Below the pieces are notes generated by a model. That model saw only the letters and a program-made list of their open reading frames with translations, had not been told where the DNA came from and did no database searches. From NCBI RefSeq assembly GCF_001053185.1, contig NZ_CSTD01000006.1:210743-274742 (forward strand): a stretch of DNA of 64,000 nt, written 5' to 3'. This DNA comes from Mycobacterium bohemicum DSM 44277 (GTDB lineage: Bacteria > Actinomycetota > Actinomycetes > Mycobacteriales > Mycobacteriaceae). How positions within the stretch are numbered: the stretch's first letter is position 1; every line of letters begins with the position of its first letter. A program made the position numbers and the translations under genes. Positions 7,445 through 16,490 of the stretch are shown piece by piece.

Positions 7445-9331
7445 ATGACACAACTCACCTGGCTGCTCGTGGCACTGCCACTGGCGGGGGCCGTGATCCT
7501 GCTGTTCGGCGGCAGGCGCACCGACGCCTGGGGCCACTGGCTCGGCTGCCTGGCCGCCGTCGCGTCGTTCGGTGTGGGGGCGACGCTGCTGGCCGACATG
7601 CTCGGCCGCGCCGGGGACGACCGCGCCATCCACCAGAAGTTGTTCACCTGGATTCCCGTGGGGCAGCTGCACGTCGACGTCGGCATGCAGATCGACCAGC
7701 TGTCCATGTGTTTCGTCCTGCTCATCACCGGGGTCGGGTCGCTGATCCACATCTACTCGGTCGCCTACATGGCCGACGACCCGGACCGGCGCCGGTTCTT
7801 CGGCTACCTCAACCTGTTCCTGGCCTCCATGCTGCTGCTGGTCGTCGCCGACAACTACCTGGTGCTCTACGTCGGCTGGGAGGGCGTCGGCCTGGCGTCC
7901 TACCTGCTGATCGGCTTCTGGTACCACAAGCCGTCCGCGGCCACCGCCGCCAAGAAGGCGTTCGTGATGAACCGGGTCGGGGACGCCGGCCTGGCGGTCG
8001 GAATGTTCCTGATGTTCAGCACGTTCGGCACCCTGTCCTACGCCGGGGTGTTCGCCGGCGCGCCCGCCGCCGGCCGGGGCGCGCTGACCGCCATGGGCCT
8101 GCTGCTGCTGCTCGGCGCCTGCGCCAAGTCCGCCCAGGTTCCGCTGCAGGCCTGGCTGGGTGACGCGATGGAGGGCCCCACCCCGGTGTCCGCGCTGATC
8201 CACGCCGCCACCATGGTGACCGCCGGCGTGTACCTGATCGTGCGGTCCAACCCCCTGTACAACCTGGCGCCCGGCGCGCAGCTGGCCGTCGTCATCGTCG
8301 GCGCGGTCACGTTGCTGCTCGGCGCGTTCATCGGCTGCGCCAAGGACGACATCAAGCGCGCGCTGGCGGCGTCGACCATGAGCCAGATCGGCTACATGGT
8401 GCTGGCCGCCGGGCTGGGCCCGGCCGGCTACGCGTTCGCGATCATGCACCTGCTCACCCACGGCTTCTTCAAGGCCGGCCTGTTCCTCGGCTCCGGCGCG
8501 GTCATCCACGCGATGCACGAGGAGCAGGACATGCGCCGCTACGGCGGCCTGCGCACCGCGCTGCCGATCACCTTCGCCACCTTCGGGCTCGGCTACCTGG
8601 CGATCATCGGCGTGCCGCCGTTCGCGGGCTACTTCTCCAAGGACGCCATCATCGAGGCGGCGCTCGCCTCGGGCGGGGTGCGGGGCTACGTGCTGGGCGG
8701 GGCCGCGCTACTGGGCGCGGGCGTCACCGCGTTCTACATGACACGGGTGATGCTGATGACCTTCTTCGGCCAAAAGCGTTGGGCGCCGGGCACACACCCG
8801 CACGAGGCGCCCGCCCTGATGACGTTCCCGATGATCCTGCTCGCGTTCGGCTCGGTGTTCGCCGGTGGCCTGCTGGCGGTCGGCGGCACCCTGCGGCGCT
8901 GGCTCGAGCCCGTCGTCGGCGCCCACGAGGAAACCACGCACGCCCTGCCCGCCTGGGTCAGCACCGCGCTGGCGCTGGGCGTCGTCGCGATCGGCATCGC
9001 GGTGGCCTACCGGATGTACGCCACCGCGGCCATCCCGCGGGTGGCCCCGCTCGCGGTCAACCCGCTGACGACGGCCGCGCGCCGGGACCTCTACGGCGAT
9101 GCCTTCAACGAGGAGGTGTTCATGCGCCCTGGCGCGCAACTGACCGCGGCGCTGGTCGAGGTCGACGACGCCGGAGTGGACGGCTCGGTCAATGCGCTTG
9201 CGGCGCTGGTCGGCCGGACCTCGAACTTCCTGCGCGGCTTCCAGACCGGCTTCGCCCGCAACTACGCGCTGTCGATGCTCGCCGGCGCCGTCCTGGTGGT
9301 CGCCCTGATCCTGGCGGTGAAGGTCTGGTGA
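7445..9331 (+). CDS. nuoL: NADH-quinone oxidoreductase subunit L
   Basis: This 628-residue antiporter-like subunit lies at the far end of the membrane arm and is one of the three main proton channels. Visible signatures are the GWEGVGLASYLLIGFWY stretch, AKSAQVPLQAWLGDAMEGPTPVSALIHAATMVTAGVYL with its channel lysine and histidines, and the long C-terminal region that forms the lateral helix. The ATG at 7445 follows the nuoK stop by 10 bases. The stop overlaps the nuoM GTG. Length and motifs are normal. Confidence 0.96.
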   Translation: MTQLTWLLVALPLAGAVILLFGGRRTDAWGHWLGCLAAVASFGVGATLLADMLGRAGDDRAIHQKLFTWIPVGQLHVDVGMQIDQLSMCFVLLITGVGSLIHIYSVAYMADDPDRRRFFGYLNLFLASMLLLVVADNYLVLYVGWEGVGLASYLLIGFWYHKPSAATAAKKAFVMNRVGDAGLAVGMFLMFSTFGTLSYAGVFAGAPAAGRGALTAMGLLLLLGACAKSAQVPLQAWLGDAMEGPTPVSALIHAATMVTAGVYLIVRSNPLYNLAPGAQLAVVIVGAVTLLLGAFIGCAKDDIKRALAASTMSQIGYMVLAAGLGPAGYAFAIMHLLTHGFFKAGLFLGSGAVIHAMHEEQDMRRYGGLRTALPITFATFGLGYLAIIGVPPFAGYFSKDAIIEAALASGGVRGYVLGGAALLGAGVTAFYMTRVMLMTFFGQKRWAPGTHPHEAPALMTFPMILLAFGSVFAGGLLAVGGTLRRWLEPVVGAHEETTHALPAWVSTALALGVVAIGIAVAYRMYATAAIPRVAPLAVNPLTTAARRDLYGDAFNEEVFMRPGAQLTAALVEVDDAGVDGSVNALAALVGRTSNFLRGFQTGFARNYALSMLAGAVLVVALILAVKVW

Positions 9332-10884
9332 GCAACGTTCCCTGGCTCAGCGTCCTGTGGCTGCTGCCGCTGGCGGGTTCCCTGCTGATCATCGTGCTGC
9401 CCCCGGGCGCGCGACAGCTGGCCAAGTGGGCCGGCCTGCTCTTCGGCGTGCTGACGCTGGCGGTCGCGCTCGTGATCACCGTCGGCTTCAAAACCGGCGG
9501 CCCCACCTACCAATTCGTGGAAAACCACCCGTGGATCCCGGCGTTCGGCGCCGGCTACTCCCTCGGCGTGGACGGCATCGCGGTGGTGCTGGTGCTGCTG
9601 ACGGCCGTCCTGATCCCGCTGCTGCAGGTGGCCGGCTGGAACGACGCCGGGGAACGCAAGCGGGGGGTCCACGCCTACGTCGCCCTGACCCTGGCCATCG
9701 AGTCGATGGTGCTGATCTCGGTGACCGCGCTGGACGTGCTGCTGTTCTACGTGTTCTTCGAGGCGATGCTCGTCCCGATGTACTTCCTGATCGGCGGTTT
9801 CGGCGGCGGCCGCAATAGGTCCCGCGCGGCGGTGAAGTTCTTGCTGTACAACCTGTTCGGCGGGCTGATCATGCTTGCCGCGGTCATCGGGCTGTACGTG
9901 GTGACCGCGCAGCACGGCTCGGGCACCTTCGACTTCCGCGACATCGTCGCCGGCGTCGCGTCGGGCCGGTACGGCGCGGACCCGGCGGTGTTCAAGGCGC
10001 TCTTCCTGGGCTTCATGTTCGCCTTCGCGATCAAGGCCCCGCTGTGGCCGTTCCACCGCTGGCTGCCCGACGCCGCGGTGGAGGCCACGCCGGCGACCGC
10101 GGTGCTGATGATGGCGGTGATGGACAAGGTCGGCACCTTCGGCATGCTGCGCTACTGCCTGCAGCTGTTCCCCGGCGCCTCAACGTATTTCCGTCCGCTG
10201 ATCGTGGTGCTGGCCGTCATCGGGGTGATCTACGGCGCGATCGTGGCGATCGGGCAAAAGGACATCATGCGGCTGATCGCCTATACCTCGATCTCGCACT
10301 TCGGCTTCATCATCCTGGGCATCTTCGTGATGACCAGCCAGGGCCAGAGCGGGTCGACGCTGTACATGCTCAACCACGGCCTGTCCACCGCGGCGGTGTT
10401 CCTGATCGCGGGCTTCCTGATCTCCCGCCACGGCAGCCGCGCGATCGCCGACTACGGCGGCGTGCAGAAGGTCGCGCCCGTCCTGGCGGGCACCTTCCTG
10501 GTCTCGGCGATGGCGACCCTGTCGCTGCCCGGCCTGGCGCCGTTCGTCAGCGAGTTCCTGGTCCTGCTGGGCACTTTCAACCGGTATTGGCTGGCGGCCG
10601 CGTTCGGCGTCACCGCGCTGGTGCTCTCCGCGGTCTACATGCTGTGGCTCTACCAGCGGCTGATGACGGGCCCGGTGGCCAGTGGCAACGAACGCATCGG
10701 CGACCTGCGCGCCCGCGAATTGCTGGTCGTCGCACCGTTGATCGCGCTGATGCTCGGCCTCGGCGTCTATCCCAAGCCGGTGCTGGACCTGATCAACCCC
10801 GCCGTCGAGAACACCATGACCACCATCGGCCAGCATGATCCCGCGCCGACTGTGCCGCCCCGGACCGCCGAAGGAGCGCACTGA
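9328..10884 (+). CDS. nuoM: NADH-quinone oxidoreductase subunit M
   Basis: This 518-residue antiporter-like proton-channel subunit has the conserved FYVFFEAMLVPMYFLIGGFGGG motif (functional Glu in helix 5) and KAPLWPFHRWLPDAAVEATPATAVLMMAVMDKVGTFG with the key lysines. GTG 9328 is taken because it overlaps the nuoL stop. The M. tuberculosis protein, as I recall it, is about 35 residues longer because of an insertion after the GWND motif; here GWNDAGERKRGVHAYVALT is continuous, so the shorter length is natural variation rather than damage. Confidence 0.96.
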   Translation: MSNVPWLSVLWLLPLAGSLLIIVLPPGARQLAKWAGLLFGVLTLAVALVITVGFKTGGPTYQFVENHPWIPAFGAGYSLGVDGIAVVLVLLTAVLIPLLQVAGWNDAGERKRGVHAYVALTLAIESMVLISVTALDVLLFYVFFEAMLVPMYFLIGGFGGGRNRSRAAVKFLLYNLFGGLIMLAAVIGLYVVTAQHGSGTFDFRDIVAGVASGRYGADPAVFKALFLGFMFAFAIKAPLWPFHRWLPDAAVEATPATAVLMMAVMDKVGTFGMLRYCLQLFPGASTYFRPLIVVLAVIGVIYGAIVAIGQKDIMRLIAYTSISHFGFIILGIFVMTSQGQSGSTLYMLNHGLSTAAVFLIAGFLISRHGSRAIADYGGVQKVAPVLAGTFLVSAMATLSLPGLAPFVSEFLVLLGTFNRYWLAAAFGVTALVLSAVYMLWLYQRLMTGPVASGNERIGDLRARELLVVAPLIALMLGLGVYPKPVLDLINPAVENTMTTIGQHDPAPTVPPRTAEGAH

Positions 10885-12485
10885 TGCCCATTCCCACGCC
10901 CAGCGTCGAGTACTTCCTGCTGTCCCCGATGCTCATCGTGTTCGGCGTGGCCGTGGCCGGCGTGCTCGTCGAGGCCTTCCTGCCCCGGCGAACTCGCTAC
11001 GTCGCCCAGGTGACGCTCGCCCTCGCCGGGCTGATCGCGGCGTTCGTCGCGACCATCAAAGTGGCCCAGTCGATTCCGTCCTCCGGGCGCACGGCCGTCC
11101 TGGGCGCGATAGCCATCGACCGGCCGGCGCTGTACCTGCAGGGCACGGTGCTCCTGGTCGCGGTGCTGGCGGTGATCTTCATGGCCGAACGCACCCAGAG
11201 CAAGGCGGCCACGCGGGCCGGCGAGGCCAAGGTGGCCGTGGCGGCGGGCGCGGGGCGCGGCGGCCTGGATTCCTTTACACCGCAGGCCTCCGCGGTCCCC
11301 GGCAGCGAGGCCGAGGCCGAGGCCCAACGGGCCGGGGCCGGCCAGACCGAGCTCTTCCCGCTCGCGATGCTGTCGGTCGGCGGCATGATGGTCTTCCCGT
11401 CGTCCAACGACCTGCTGACGATGTTCGTGGCGCTCGAGGTGCTTTCCCTGCCGCTGTACCTGATGTGCGGGCTCGCGCGGCACCGCCGGCTGCTCTCGCA
11501 GGAGGCGGCCATGAAGTACTTCCTGCTGGGCGCGTTTTCCTCGGCGTTCTTCCTCTACGGCGTGGCGTTGCTCTACGGCGCGACCGGCACCCTGCTGCTG
11601 CCCGGCATCCGGGACGCGCTGGCCGCCAACGGCGACAGCTCGCTGGCGCTGGTCGGCGTCGCCTTGCTCTCCGTCGGCCTGCTCTTCAAAGTCGGCGCGG
11701 TCCCGTTCCATTCGTGGATCCCCGACGTCTACCAGGGGGCCCCCACACCGATCACCGGCTTCATGGCGGCGGCCACCAAGGTGGCCGCGTTCGGGGCGCT
11801 CATCCGGGTGGTCTACGTCGCGCTGCCGCCCCTGCACGAGCAATGGCGTCCCGTGCTGTGGGCGATCGCCATCCTGACGATGGCGGTGGGCACCATCACC
11901 GCGGTGAACCAGACCGACGTCAAGCGCCTGTTGGCCTATTCGTCGGTAGCGCACGTCGGCTTCATCCTCACCGGCGTCATCGCCGACAACCCCGCGGGCC
12001 TGTCCGCCACCCTGTTCTACCTGCTGGCCTACAGCTTCAGCACGGTCGGCGCGTTCGCGATCGTGGGCCTGATCCGCAACGCCGACGGCGTCGAGGACGC
12101 CACCATGTCACGCTGGGCCGGGCTGGGGCAGCGCAATCCCATTGTGGGCGTGATGTTCTCGATGTTCCTGCTGGCCTTCGCCGGGATCCCGCTCACCAGC
12201 GGGTTCGTCAGCAAGCTCGCCGTCTTCCAGGCCGCCGCCCGGGGCGGCGCCGTGCCGCTGGTGGTCGTCGGTGTGGTCGCCAGCGGGGTCGCCGCCTACT
12301 TCTACGTGCGGGTGATCGTGTCGATGTTCTTCACCGAGGCCACCGACGAGACCCCGCACGTCGTCGAGCCCGGGATCCTGAGCAAGGCGGCCATCGCCGT
12401 ATGCGCCCTCGCCACACTGGGTTTGGGGATCTTCCCGCAGCCCCTGCTCAACCTCGCCGACCAGACCGCGCAGCTCCTGCACTGA
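10884..12485 (+). CDS. nuoN: NADH-quinone oxidoreductase subunit N
   Basis: This is the third antiporter-like subunit, 533 residues, closing the complex I operon. The channel motif FKVGAVPFHSWIPDVYQGAPTPITGFMAAATK is complete, as are EVLSLPLYLMCGL and the TDVKRLLAYSSVAHVGFI stretch. A soluble insert of about 50 residues rich in Ala/Glu (about residues 110-155) lies between two early helices. The start overlaps the nuoM stop (TGATG). It ends only 4 bp before the end of the convergent gene; from memory M. tuberculosis has a PPE gene and two others at this point. Confidence 0.96.
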   Translation: MPIPTPSVEYFLLSPMLIVFGVAVAGVLVEAFLPRRTRYVAQVTLALAGLIAAFVATIKVAQSIPSSGRTAVLGAIAIDRPALYLQGTVLLVAVLAVIFMAERTQSKAATRAGEAKVAVAAGAGRGGLDSFTPQASAVPGSEAEAEAQRAGAGQTELFPLAMLSVGGMMVFPSSNDLLTMFVALEVLSLPLYLMCGLARHRRLLSQEAAMKYFLLGAFSSAFFLYGVALLYGATGTLLLPGIRDALAANGDSSLALVGVALLSVGLLFKVGAVPFHSWIPDVYQGAPTPITGFMAAATKVAAFGALIRVVYVALPPLHEQWRPVLWAIAILTMAVGTITAVNQTDVKRLLAYSSVAHVGFILTGVIADNPAGLSATLFYLLAYSFSTVGAFAIVGLIRNADGVEDATMSRWAGLGQRNPIVGVMFSMFLLAFAGIPLTSGFVSKLAVFQAAARGGAVPLVVVGVVASGVAAYFYVRVIVSMFFTEATDETPHVVEPGILSKAAIAVCALATLGLGIFPQPLLNLADQTAQLLH

Positions 12486-12489
12486 GCCG

Positions 12490-12918
12490 TCAGCCCAGGA
12501 ACGGAATCGCGGCCAGCACGTAGATCGCCAGCACGCCCAGCGGGGCAATGAGCGGCAACCACGGCAGCTGCAGCGGGAACGACGTGGCAACCAACCCCGC
12601 GAACGCGAGGCCCCCGGCGCCAACGGCCGTCGGCAAGCCGCCGATCCCCGAGCGGCACACCAGGTAGGCCGCGGCGCACAACCCCGACAGTGCAACGAAA
12701 GCCGCAGCGGGGGCCCACAACACGACCACCGCCGCCGCGAGCAGAACGGCGAGCGTCGCGGCGGGGCGGAAAACAATCCCCACGGCGACCGCGAGCAGCC
12801 CCGCGGCGGCCACCCCGATGGCGGCCCCGTGGGAACCGACGGCGGCGGCGCCCACCATCAGTACGCCGAACCCGGTCGCCAGGGCGGGCGCGGCCAATCG
12901 TGCCGTGGCCGTCGTCAT
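12490..12918 (-). CDS. Small integral membrane protein (Rv3162c-like)
   Basis: This 142-residue, strongly hydrophobic protein is Ala/Leu/Val-rich with about four to five predicted membrane helices and no catalytic motif. It is the last gene of a five-gene minus-strand operon led by a DUF4129 protein and including MoxR and DUF58 proteins. Its ATG at 12918 overlaps the DUF58 stop as ATGA, which decides the start. By position it matches M. tuberculosis Rv3162c as I remember the map. Its role is unknown; a membrane partner of the MoxR/DUF58 system is an inference from context only. Confidence 0.8.
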   Translation of the reverse strand: MTTATARLAAPALATGFGVLMVGAAAVGSHGAAIGVAAAGLLAVAVGIVFRPAATLAVLLAAAVVVLWAPAAAFVALSGLCAAAYLVCRSGIGGLPTAVGAGGLAFAGLVATSFPLQLPWLPLIAPLGVLAIYVLAAIPFLG

Positions 12919-14177
12919 GCTCGCAACCGCCCCCGCACCCGGCGGCGCCGATCCGGCAGCACGCCCATCGACTGCTCCAGACCCCGATCCCCTTGCCACG
13001 AAACGATGTCCACGCCGATGGTAGCCATGTCGCGGTACATGGCCGACCGTTGCAGGGTCCACAGCCGGTCCACCAGGGGGTCCTGCTCCCCCTTGAACGG
13101 GGAGCTGTCGAGAACGTCGACCGCGATGACGACGTGGCCGCGCTTGCGGAGATCGATCAGCGCCAAGGCGAATTCGGTGTCGAGCAGGGTGGAGAACGCG
13201 ATGACGATCGCTCCCACCGGGACGGCCGCACGGGGCGCCAGCGTGCCGGTGGTGCTTTCGAATCGGTCGCCGGCGCCGAGCACCGTGTCCAACACGCGAT
13301 AGAACTGGCGTTGCCCGATGTCGGCGCCCAGCCACCGCGGCCGGTTTCCGCCCAGGGCAACGATTCCCGCCCGGTCGCCGTGGCGCAATGCGGTCTGCAC
13401 CACCTGCGCCGCCCCGCGCACCACCCGTTCGGTGGCTTCGGTCGCCGCCCCGGCCGGCTGCCGGTAACCGTCGATCAGCACCACGACGTCGGCGGCGCGG
13501 TCGGTCAATCGCTGTGTGACATGCAGTTGGCCGCGGCGGGCGCTCACCGGCCAGTTCACCGCGCGCAGCTGGTCGCCGGGCACGTAGGTGCGGATGTCGG
13601 CGTACTCGACGCCCGGGCCGATGTGACGGGTCAGGTGGGCGCCCAACCGGTCGAGCAACTCGGTCGGTGGGATCGGCGTCACCTGCGGCGGCGCCAGTGG
13701 GAACACGATCACTTCGGCGGCGTCGACGGTCGCCGTCCCCGTCAGCAGGCCGCCGCGCGCGACCGCGTCCACCCGAACCCGGATGCGGTACCGGCCCCAC
13801 CGTTGCGCCGTCGCCGCAACGGTTTTCACCCCGGGCGAGTCCGCATCGCCGACGTCGAGCTGCAGGCCCTCGACGTCCGGCACGGCCAGCTCCACGGCGC
13901 CCGCCCCCTGCACCGTCGCCCAGATCCTCATCTTCACCTGCTCGCCCTCGAAGCACCGCTGGGCATCCGGCTCGCCGTGGATGGTGACCTTGGGCACCGG
14001 GCGTTGCCAGCTGATCGAGCAGAGCACCCCGAGCAGGGGCGCCGCGAATGCGATCAGGCGCCACTGTGCGCCGATGACGGCGACGGCCAGCACCACGGCG
14101 GCGCACGTCGCGACGGCCCGGGTGAGATGCGATGCTCGCCAACGGAAGTCGACGTTCCCGCTCGCGGCGGCGCTCAT
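12915..14177 (-). CDS. DUF58 domain protein, MoxR partner
   Basis: This 420-residue protein has two hydrophobic segments near the N-terminus (about residues 18-50) and then a soluble region. The signature of DUF58 lies near residue 200-230 (VPGDQLRAVNWPVSARRGQLHV), followed by a VWA-like fold segment (ADVVVLIDG) suggestive of a metal-binding or protein-interaction domain. DUF58 proteins are regularly paired with MoxR AAA+ ATPases and are thought to act with them in metal insertion or complex maturation. It starts 1 bp after the moxR stop and overlaps the next gene. By position it corresponds to Rv3163c. Confidence 0.85.
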   Translation of the reverse strand: MSAAASGNVDFRWRASHLTRAVATCAAVVLAVAVIGAQWRLIAFAAPLLGVLCSISWQRPVPKVTIHGEPDAQRCFEGEQVKMRIWATVQGAGAVELAVPDVEGLQLDVGDADSPGVKTVAATAQRWGRYRIRVRVDAVARGGLLTGTATVDAAEVIVFPLAPPQVTPIPPTELLDRLGAHLTRHIGPGVEYADIRTYVPGDQLRAVNWPVSARRGQLHVTQRLTDRAADVVVLIDGYRQPAGAATEATERVVRGAAQVVQTALRHGDRAGIVALGGNRPRWLGADIGQRQFYRVLDTVLGAGDRFESTTGTLAPRAAVPVGAIVIAFSTLLDTEFALALIDLRKRGHVVIAVDVLDSSPFKGEQDPLVDRLWTLQRSAMYRDMATIGVDIVSWQGDRGLEQSMGVLPDRRRRVRGRLRA

Positions 14178-14178
14178 G

Positions 14179-15138
14179 TCATCCGTTCGTTCTGGGCACC
14201 GGCAGCCGCCGCAGCAGCTCCTCGACCACGTCGGCGCCCTGGATCTTTCGCACCCACATCTCCGGGCGCAGGGTGATCCGGTGCGCGACCGCCGCGGTGG
14301 CGAGCGCCTTGACGTCTTCGGGGATGACGTAGTCGCGGCCGAGCAACAATGCGCGGGCGCGGGCGAGCTGGACCAGATCGAGCTCCGCGCGCGGGCTGGC
14401 CCCCACCGCGACCTGGGGATGGTGGCGGGTGGCGGTGGCCAGCGACACCACGTAGCGCAGCACGTCCTCGTGCACGGTCACCTGCTCGACCGATTCGCGC
14501 ATCGCCAGCAGGTCGTGGGCGTCCACCACCTGGTGCACGGTCGGCTGGGCCGAGCCGCGGTCCAACCGCCGGCGCAGCATGGAGGCCTCGTCCCGTTCGG
14601 AGAGGTAGCGCAGTTCGAGGCGGATGGCGAACCGGTCGAGCTGGGCCTCCGGCAGCGGATAGGTGCCCTCGTACTCGATGGGGTTGTCGGTGGCCAGAAC
14701 GATGAAAGGTTCTGGGAGTTGGTGAGTTTCGCCGTCGATGCTGACCTGGCCCTCGGCCATCGCCTCCAGCAGCGCCGCCTGGGTCTTGGGCGGAGTGCGG
14801 TTGATCTCGTCGGCGAGCAACAGGTTGGTGAAGATGGGCCCGGCGCGGAAGGCGAAGCGGCCCGACTGCATGTCATAGATCGTGGAGCCCAGCAGGTCGG
14901 CGGGCAGCAGGTCCGGGGTGAACTGCACCCTGGTGAACTGCAGACCCAACGCGGCGGCGAACGATCTGGCGATGAGGGTCTTGCCGAGACCGGGCAGATC
15001 CTCGATCAGCACGTGGCCCCCCGCCAGCACCGCGGTCAGGATGAGCGTGAGCGCGGGGCGCTTGCCCACCACCACACGTTCTATCTCGTCGAGCACGGCC
15101 TCGCAGTGCGCGGTGGTGGTCGCTGCCGGGAGTGTCAT
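14179..15138 (-). CDS. moxR3: MoxR-family AAA+ ATPase
   Basis: This 319-residue AAA+ ATPase has Walker A (DLPGLGKT) at about residues 47-54, Walker B (LLLADEINRTPPKTQAALLEAM) near 107-128, sensor 1 in VLATDNPIEYEGTYPLPEAQLDRF, and the arginine-rich lid region after 190. MoxR proteins are cytoplasmic chaperone-like ATPases acting on DUF58/VWA partners, and the DUF58 gene is directly downstream. The ATG at 15138 overlaps the preceding gene's stop. The symbol rests on synteny with Rv3164c from memory. No defect is visible. Confidence 0.9.
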   Translation of the reverse strand: MTLPAATTTAHCEAVLDEIERVVVGKRPALTLILTAVLAGGHVLIEDLPGLGKTLIARSFAAALGLQFTRVQFTPDLLPADLLGSTIYDMQSGRFAFRAGPIFTNLLLADEINRTPPKTQAALLEAMAEGQVSIDGETHQLPEPFIVLATDNPIEYEGTYPLPEAQLDRFAIRLELRYLSERDEASMLRRRLDRGSAQPTVHQVVDAHDLLAMRESVEQVTVHEDVLRYVVSLATATRHHPQVAVGASPRAELDLVQLARARALLLGRDYVIPEDVKALATAAVAHRITLRPEMWVRKIQGADVVEELLRRLPVPRTNG

Positions 15139-15617
15139 GCCTGCTCCAACTTTCGCAGAATCTCTCCCAGCGCCGCGCGGCCGGGACCGGGTGAGCGGTC
15201 ACCGGTGCCGGTGACGTTGTTCGGATTGACCCATTCCCACAGTTCGGCGCCGAAGAGCATGCGACCGACCGAGTGGTACGCGGTGGGGTCCTTTGATTGC
15301 TTTTGGCCCGTGGCGATTTCATACCGCCGGGCGAGCATCGGGCGCAGGTGCCGGTCCCAATCGGTGCGGCTGGACTCCGACCACCGGATCGTCGACTCCG
15401 TGCCGGAAAGCCAGCGGCGCAACGAATCCCCGAGATCATCGGCTTCGAGTTCGGCCGGGGATTCGGCACCGCGCCCGAGCGCACGACGGACGCTGAGCAG
15501 GACCAGGGCCACGGCCACGCCCGACGCCGCCAGCACGGACCCGCGGGCGCGCACCACCAGCGCCAACGCCTCCACCCCGACGATGAGGACAACACCCAGC
15601 ACGACAAGCCTTTTCAC
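15135..15617 (-). CDS. Membrane-anchored protein of the moxR operon (Rv3165c-like)
   Basis: This 160-residue protein has two short hydrophobic segments at the N-terminus (about residues 3-20 and 28-42) and then a soluble region containing a WDRHLRPMLARRYEIATG block. I do not recognise a catalytic domain. The GTG at 15617 is selected because it overlaps the stop of the upstream gene (GTGA), and its own stop overlaps the moxR ATG. It is a fixed member of the MoxR/DUF58 operon, so a role in the same membrane-associated assembly is likely but unproven. Confidence 0.75.
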   Translation of the reverse strand: MKRLVVLGVVLIVGVEALALVVRARGSVLAASGVAVALVLLSVRRALGRGAESPAELEADDLGDSLRRWLSGTESTIRWSESSRTDWDRHLRPMLARRYEIATGQKQSKDPTAYHSVGRMLFGAELWEWVNPNNVTGTGDRSPGPGRAALGEILRKLEQA

Positions 15618-16312
15618 GCCGCGCTCCGCGATCTCATCTCGTCGAGGACGAGTCGGAGCACGCCGACCGCGACGTCGCGGTGGCCTTCGTTCATCACGTG
15701 GGGACTGAAGCGGGCCTCGGCGAACAGGTCGACCAGCCGGATGGCGTTGTCGGCCCTGAGGGCATGCAGGCGGACGGCGCGGGCCAACACCTCGGTCGGG
15801 GTGTCGAACTCCTGGGGCACGGCCCCGGGAACGGTCGCCAGCTCGCGTTCCATCGCGGCGTAGCACGCGATGATGGCCTCCCGGGGGTCGCGGCTGAGGT
15901 CGGCCATCGCGGCCAGCCCGACTTCGGCGGCCCGCGCCAGCGATTCGGCCGGGGCCACGGGCGCCGGCGATTCGGGGTGGTCGTCGAGGACGGGGGCCGG
16001 GGCGCCCGCCCGCCCGCGCCGCCGCGAGAGGATCACCGACGCGGTGATCAGCAGCGCCAGCATGAACACCGTGGCGGCCAGCAGGATCTCGAACGTCGTC
16101 TGTCCGTCGTTCCGGGGGGCTTGCCGGGGTGGCGGGCCGGTGGCCTGCCCCGGCGGAGGCGCGCCCGGGCTCCGGCTGGGCACCGACGACGTGACGTCGT
16201 GCGGGGCGCAGGCCCGGACGAGCAGCATCGCGATCAGCAGCCACGCCACGATCACCCCCAGCCCGATCAGGAGCACCCGCCAACTCGGCCGGCCGCCGCC
16301 GGTGCCGAGCAT
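15614..16312 (-). CDS. DUF4129-type membrane protein, first gene of the moxR operon
   Basis: The 232-residue form starting at ATG 16312 has two membrane helices (about residues 13-32 and 76-96) separated by a Pro-rich loop, then a C-terminal DUF4129-like region with RDPREAIIACYAAMERELATV and DTPTEVLARAV. DUF4129 proteins are often found with MoxR/DUF58. The frame is open further upstream to 16492, and GTG codons at about 16408 and 16393 are alternative starts; the ATG lacks a clear ribosome-binding site, so the N-terminus is uncertain. By position it matches Rv3166c, which I recall as longer. Confidence 0.7.
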   Translation of the reverse strand: MLGTGGGRPSWRVLLIGLGVIVAWLLIAMLLVRACAPHDVTSSVPSRSPGAPPPGQATGPPPRQAPRNDGQTTFEILLAATVFMLALLITASVILSRRRGRAGAPAPVLDDHPESPAPVAPAESLARAAEVGLAAMADLSRDPREAIIACYAAMERELATVPGAVPQEFDTPTEVLARAVRLHALRADNAIRLVDLFAEARFSPHVMNEGHRDVAVGVLRLVLDEMRSRSAA

Positions 16313-16393
16313 GCCCGACAGATCGCCCGCCTTCGGCGCCGCCGCCCGCGGGTCCTTCGTCTCATACTGGCACGTCAGACGGCGCACCCGCCA

Positions 16394-16402
16394 TGACCAG
16401 TT
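16394..16402 (+). other. DnaA-box-like 9-mer TTATCCACA
   Basis: The sequence TTATCCACA is a perfect match to the classical DnaA box, and a second partial copy (CGTCCACAGG) follows about 20 bp later. The site lies in the short gap between the DUF4129 gene and the 13E12-family gene. A single box outside oriC is most likely either chance or a feature of the mobile 13E12-type segment; there is no AT-rich unwinding region here. Confidence 0.3.
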
Positions 16403-16490
16403 ATCCACAGTCGCGGTTTCGTCCACAGGGCTGCGATGCCGACGGGCTGGAGTGGGCGACCTGACGGACCCGGTTCCTAGCTTGGGCGAC

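Noticed and set aside
16394..16402. Possible replication origin because of the TTATCCACA box
   Set aside because: Only one perfect box and no AT-rich unwinding region, and the dnaA/dnaN/gyrB neighbourhood is absent.
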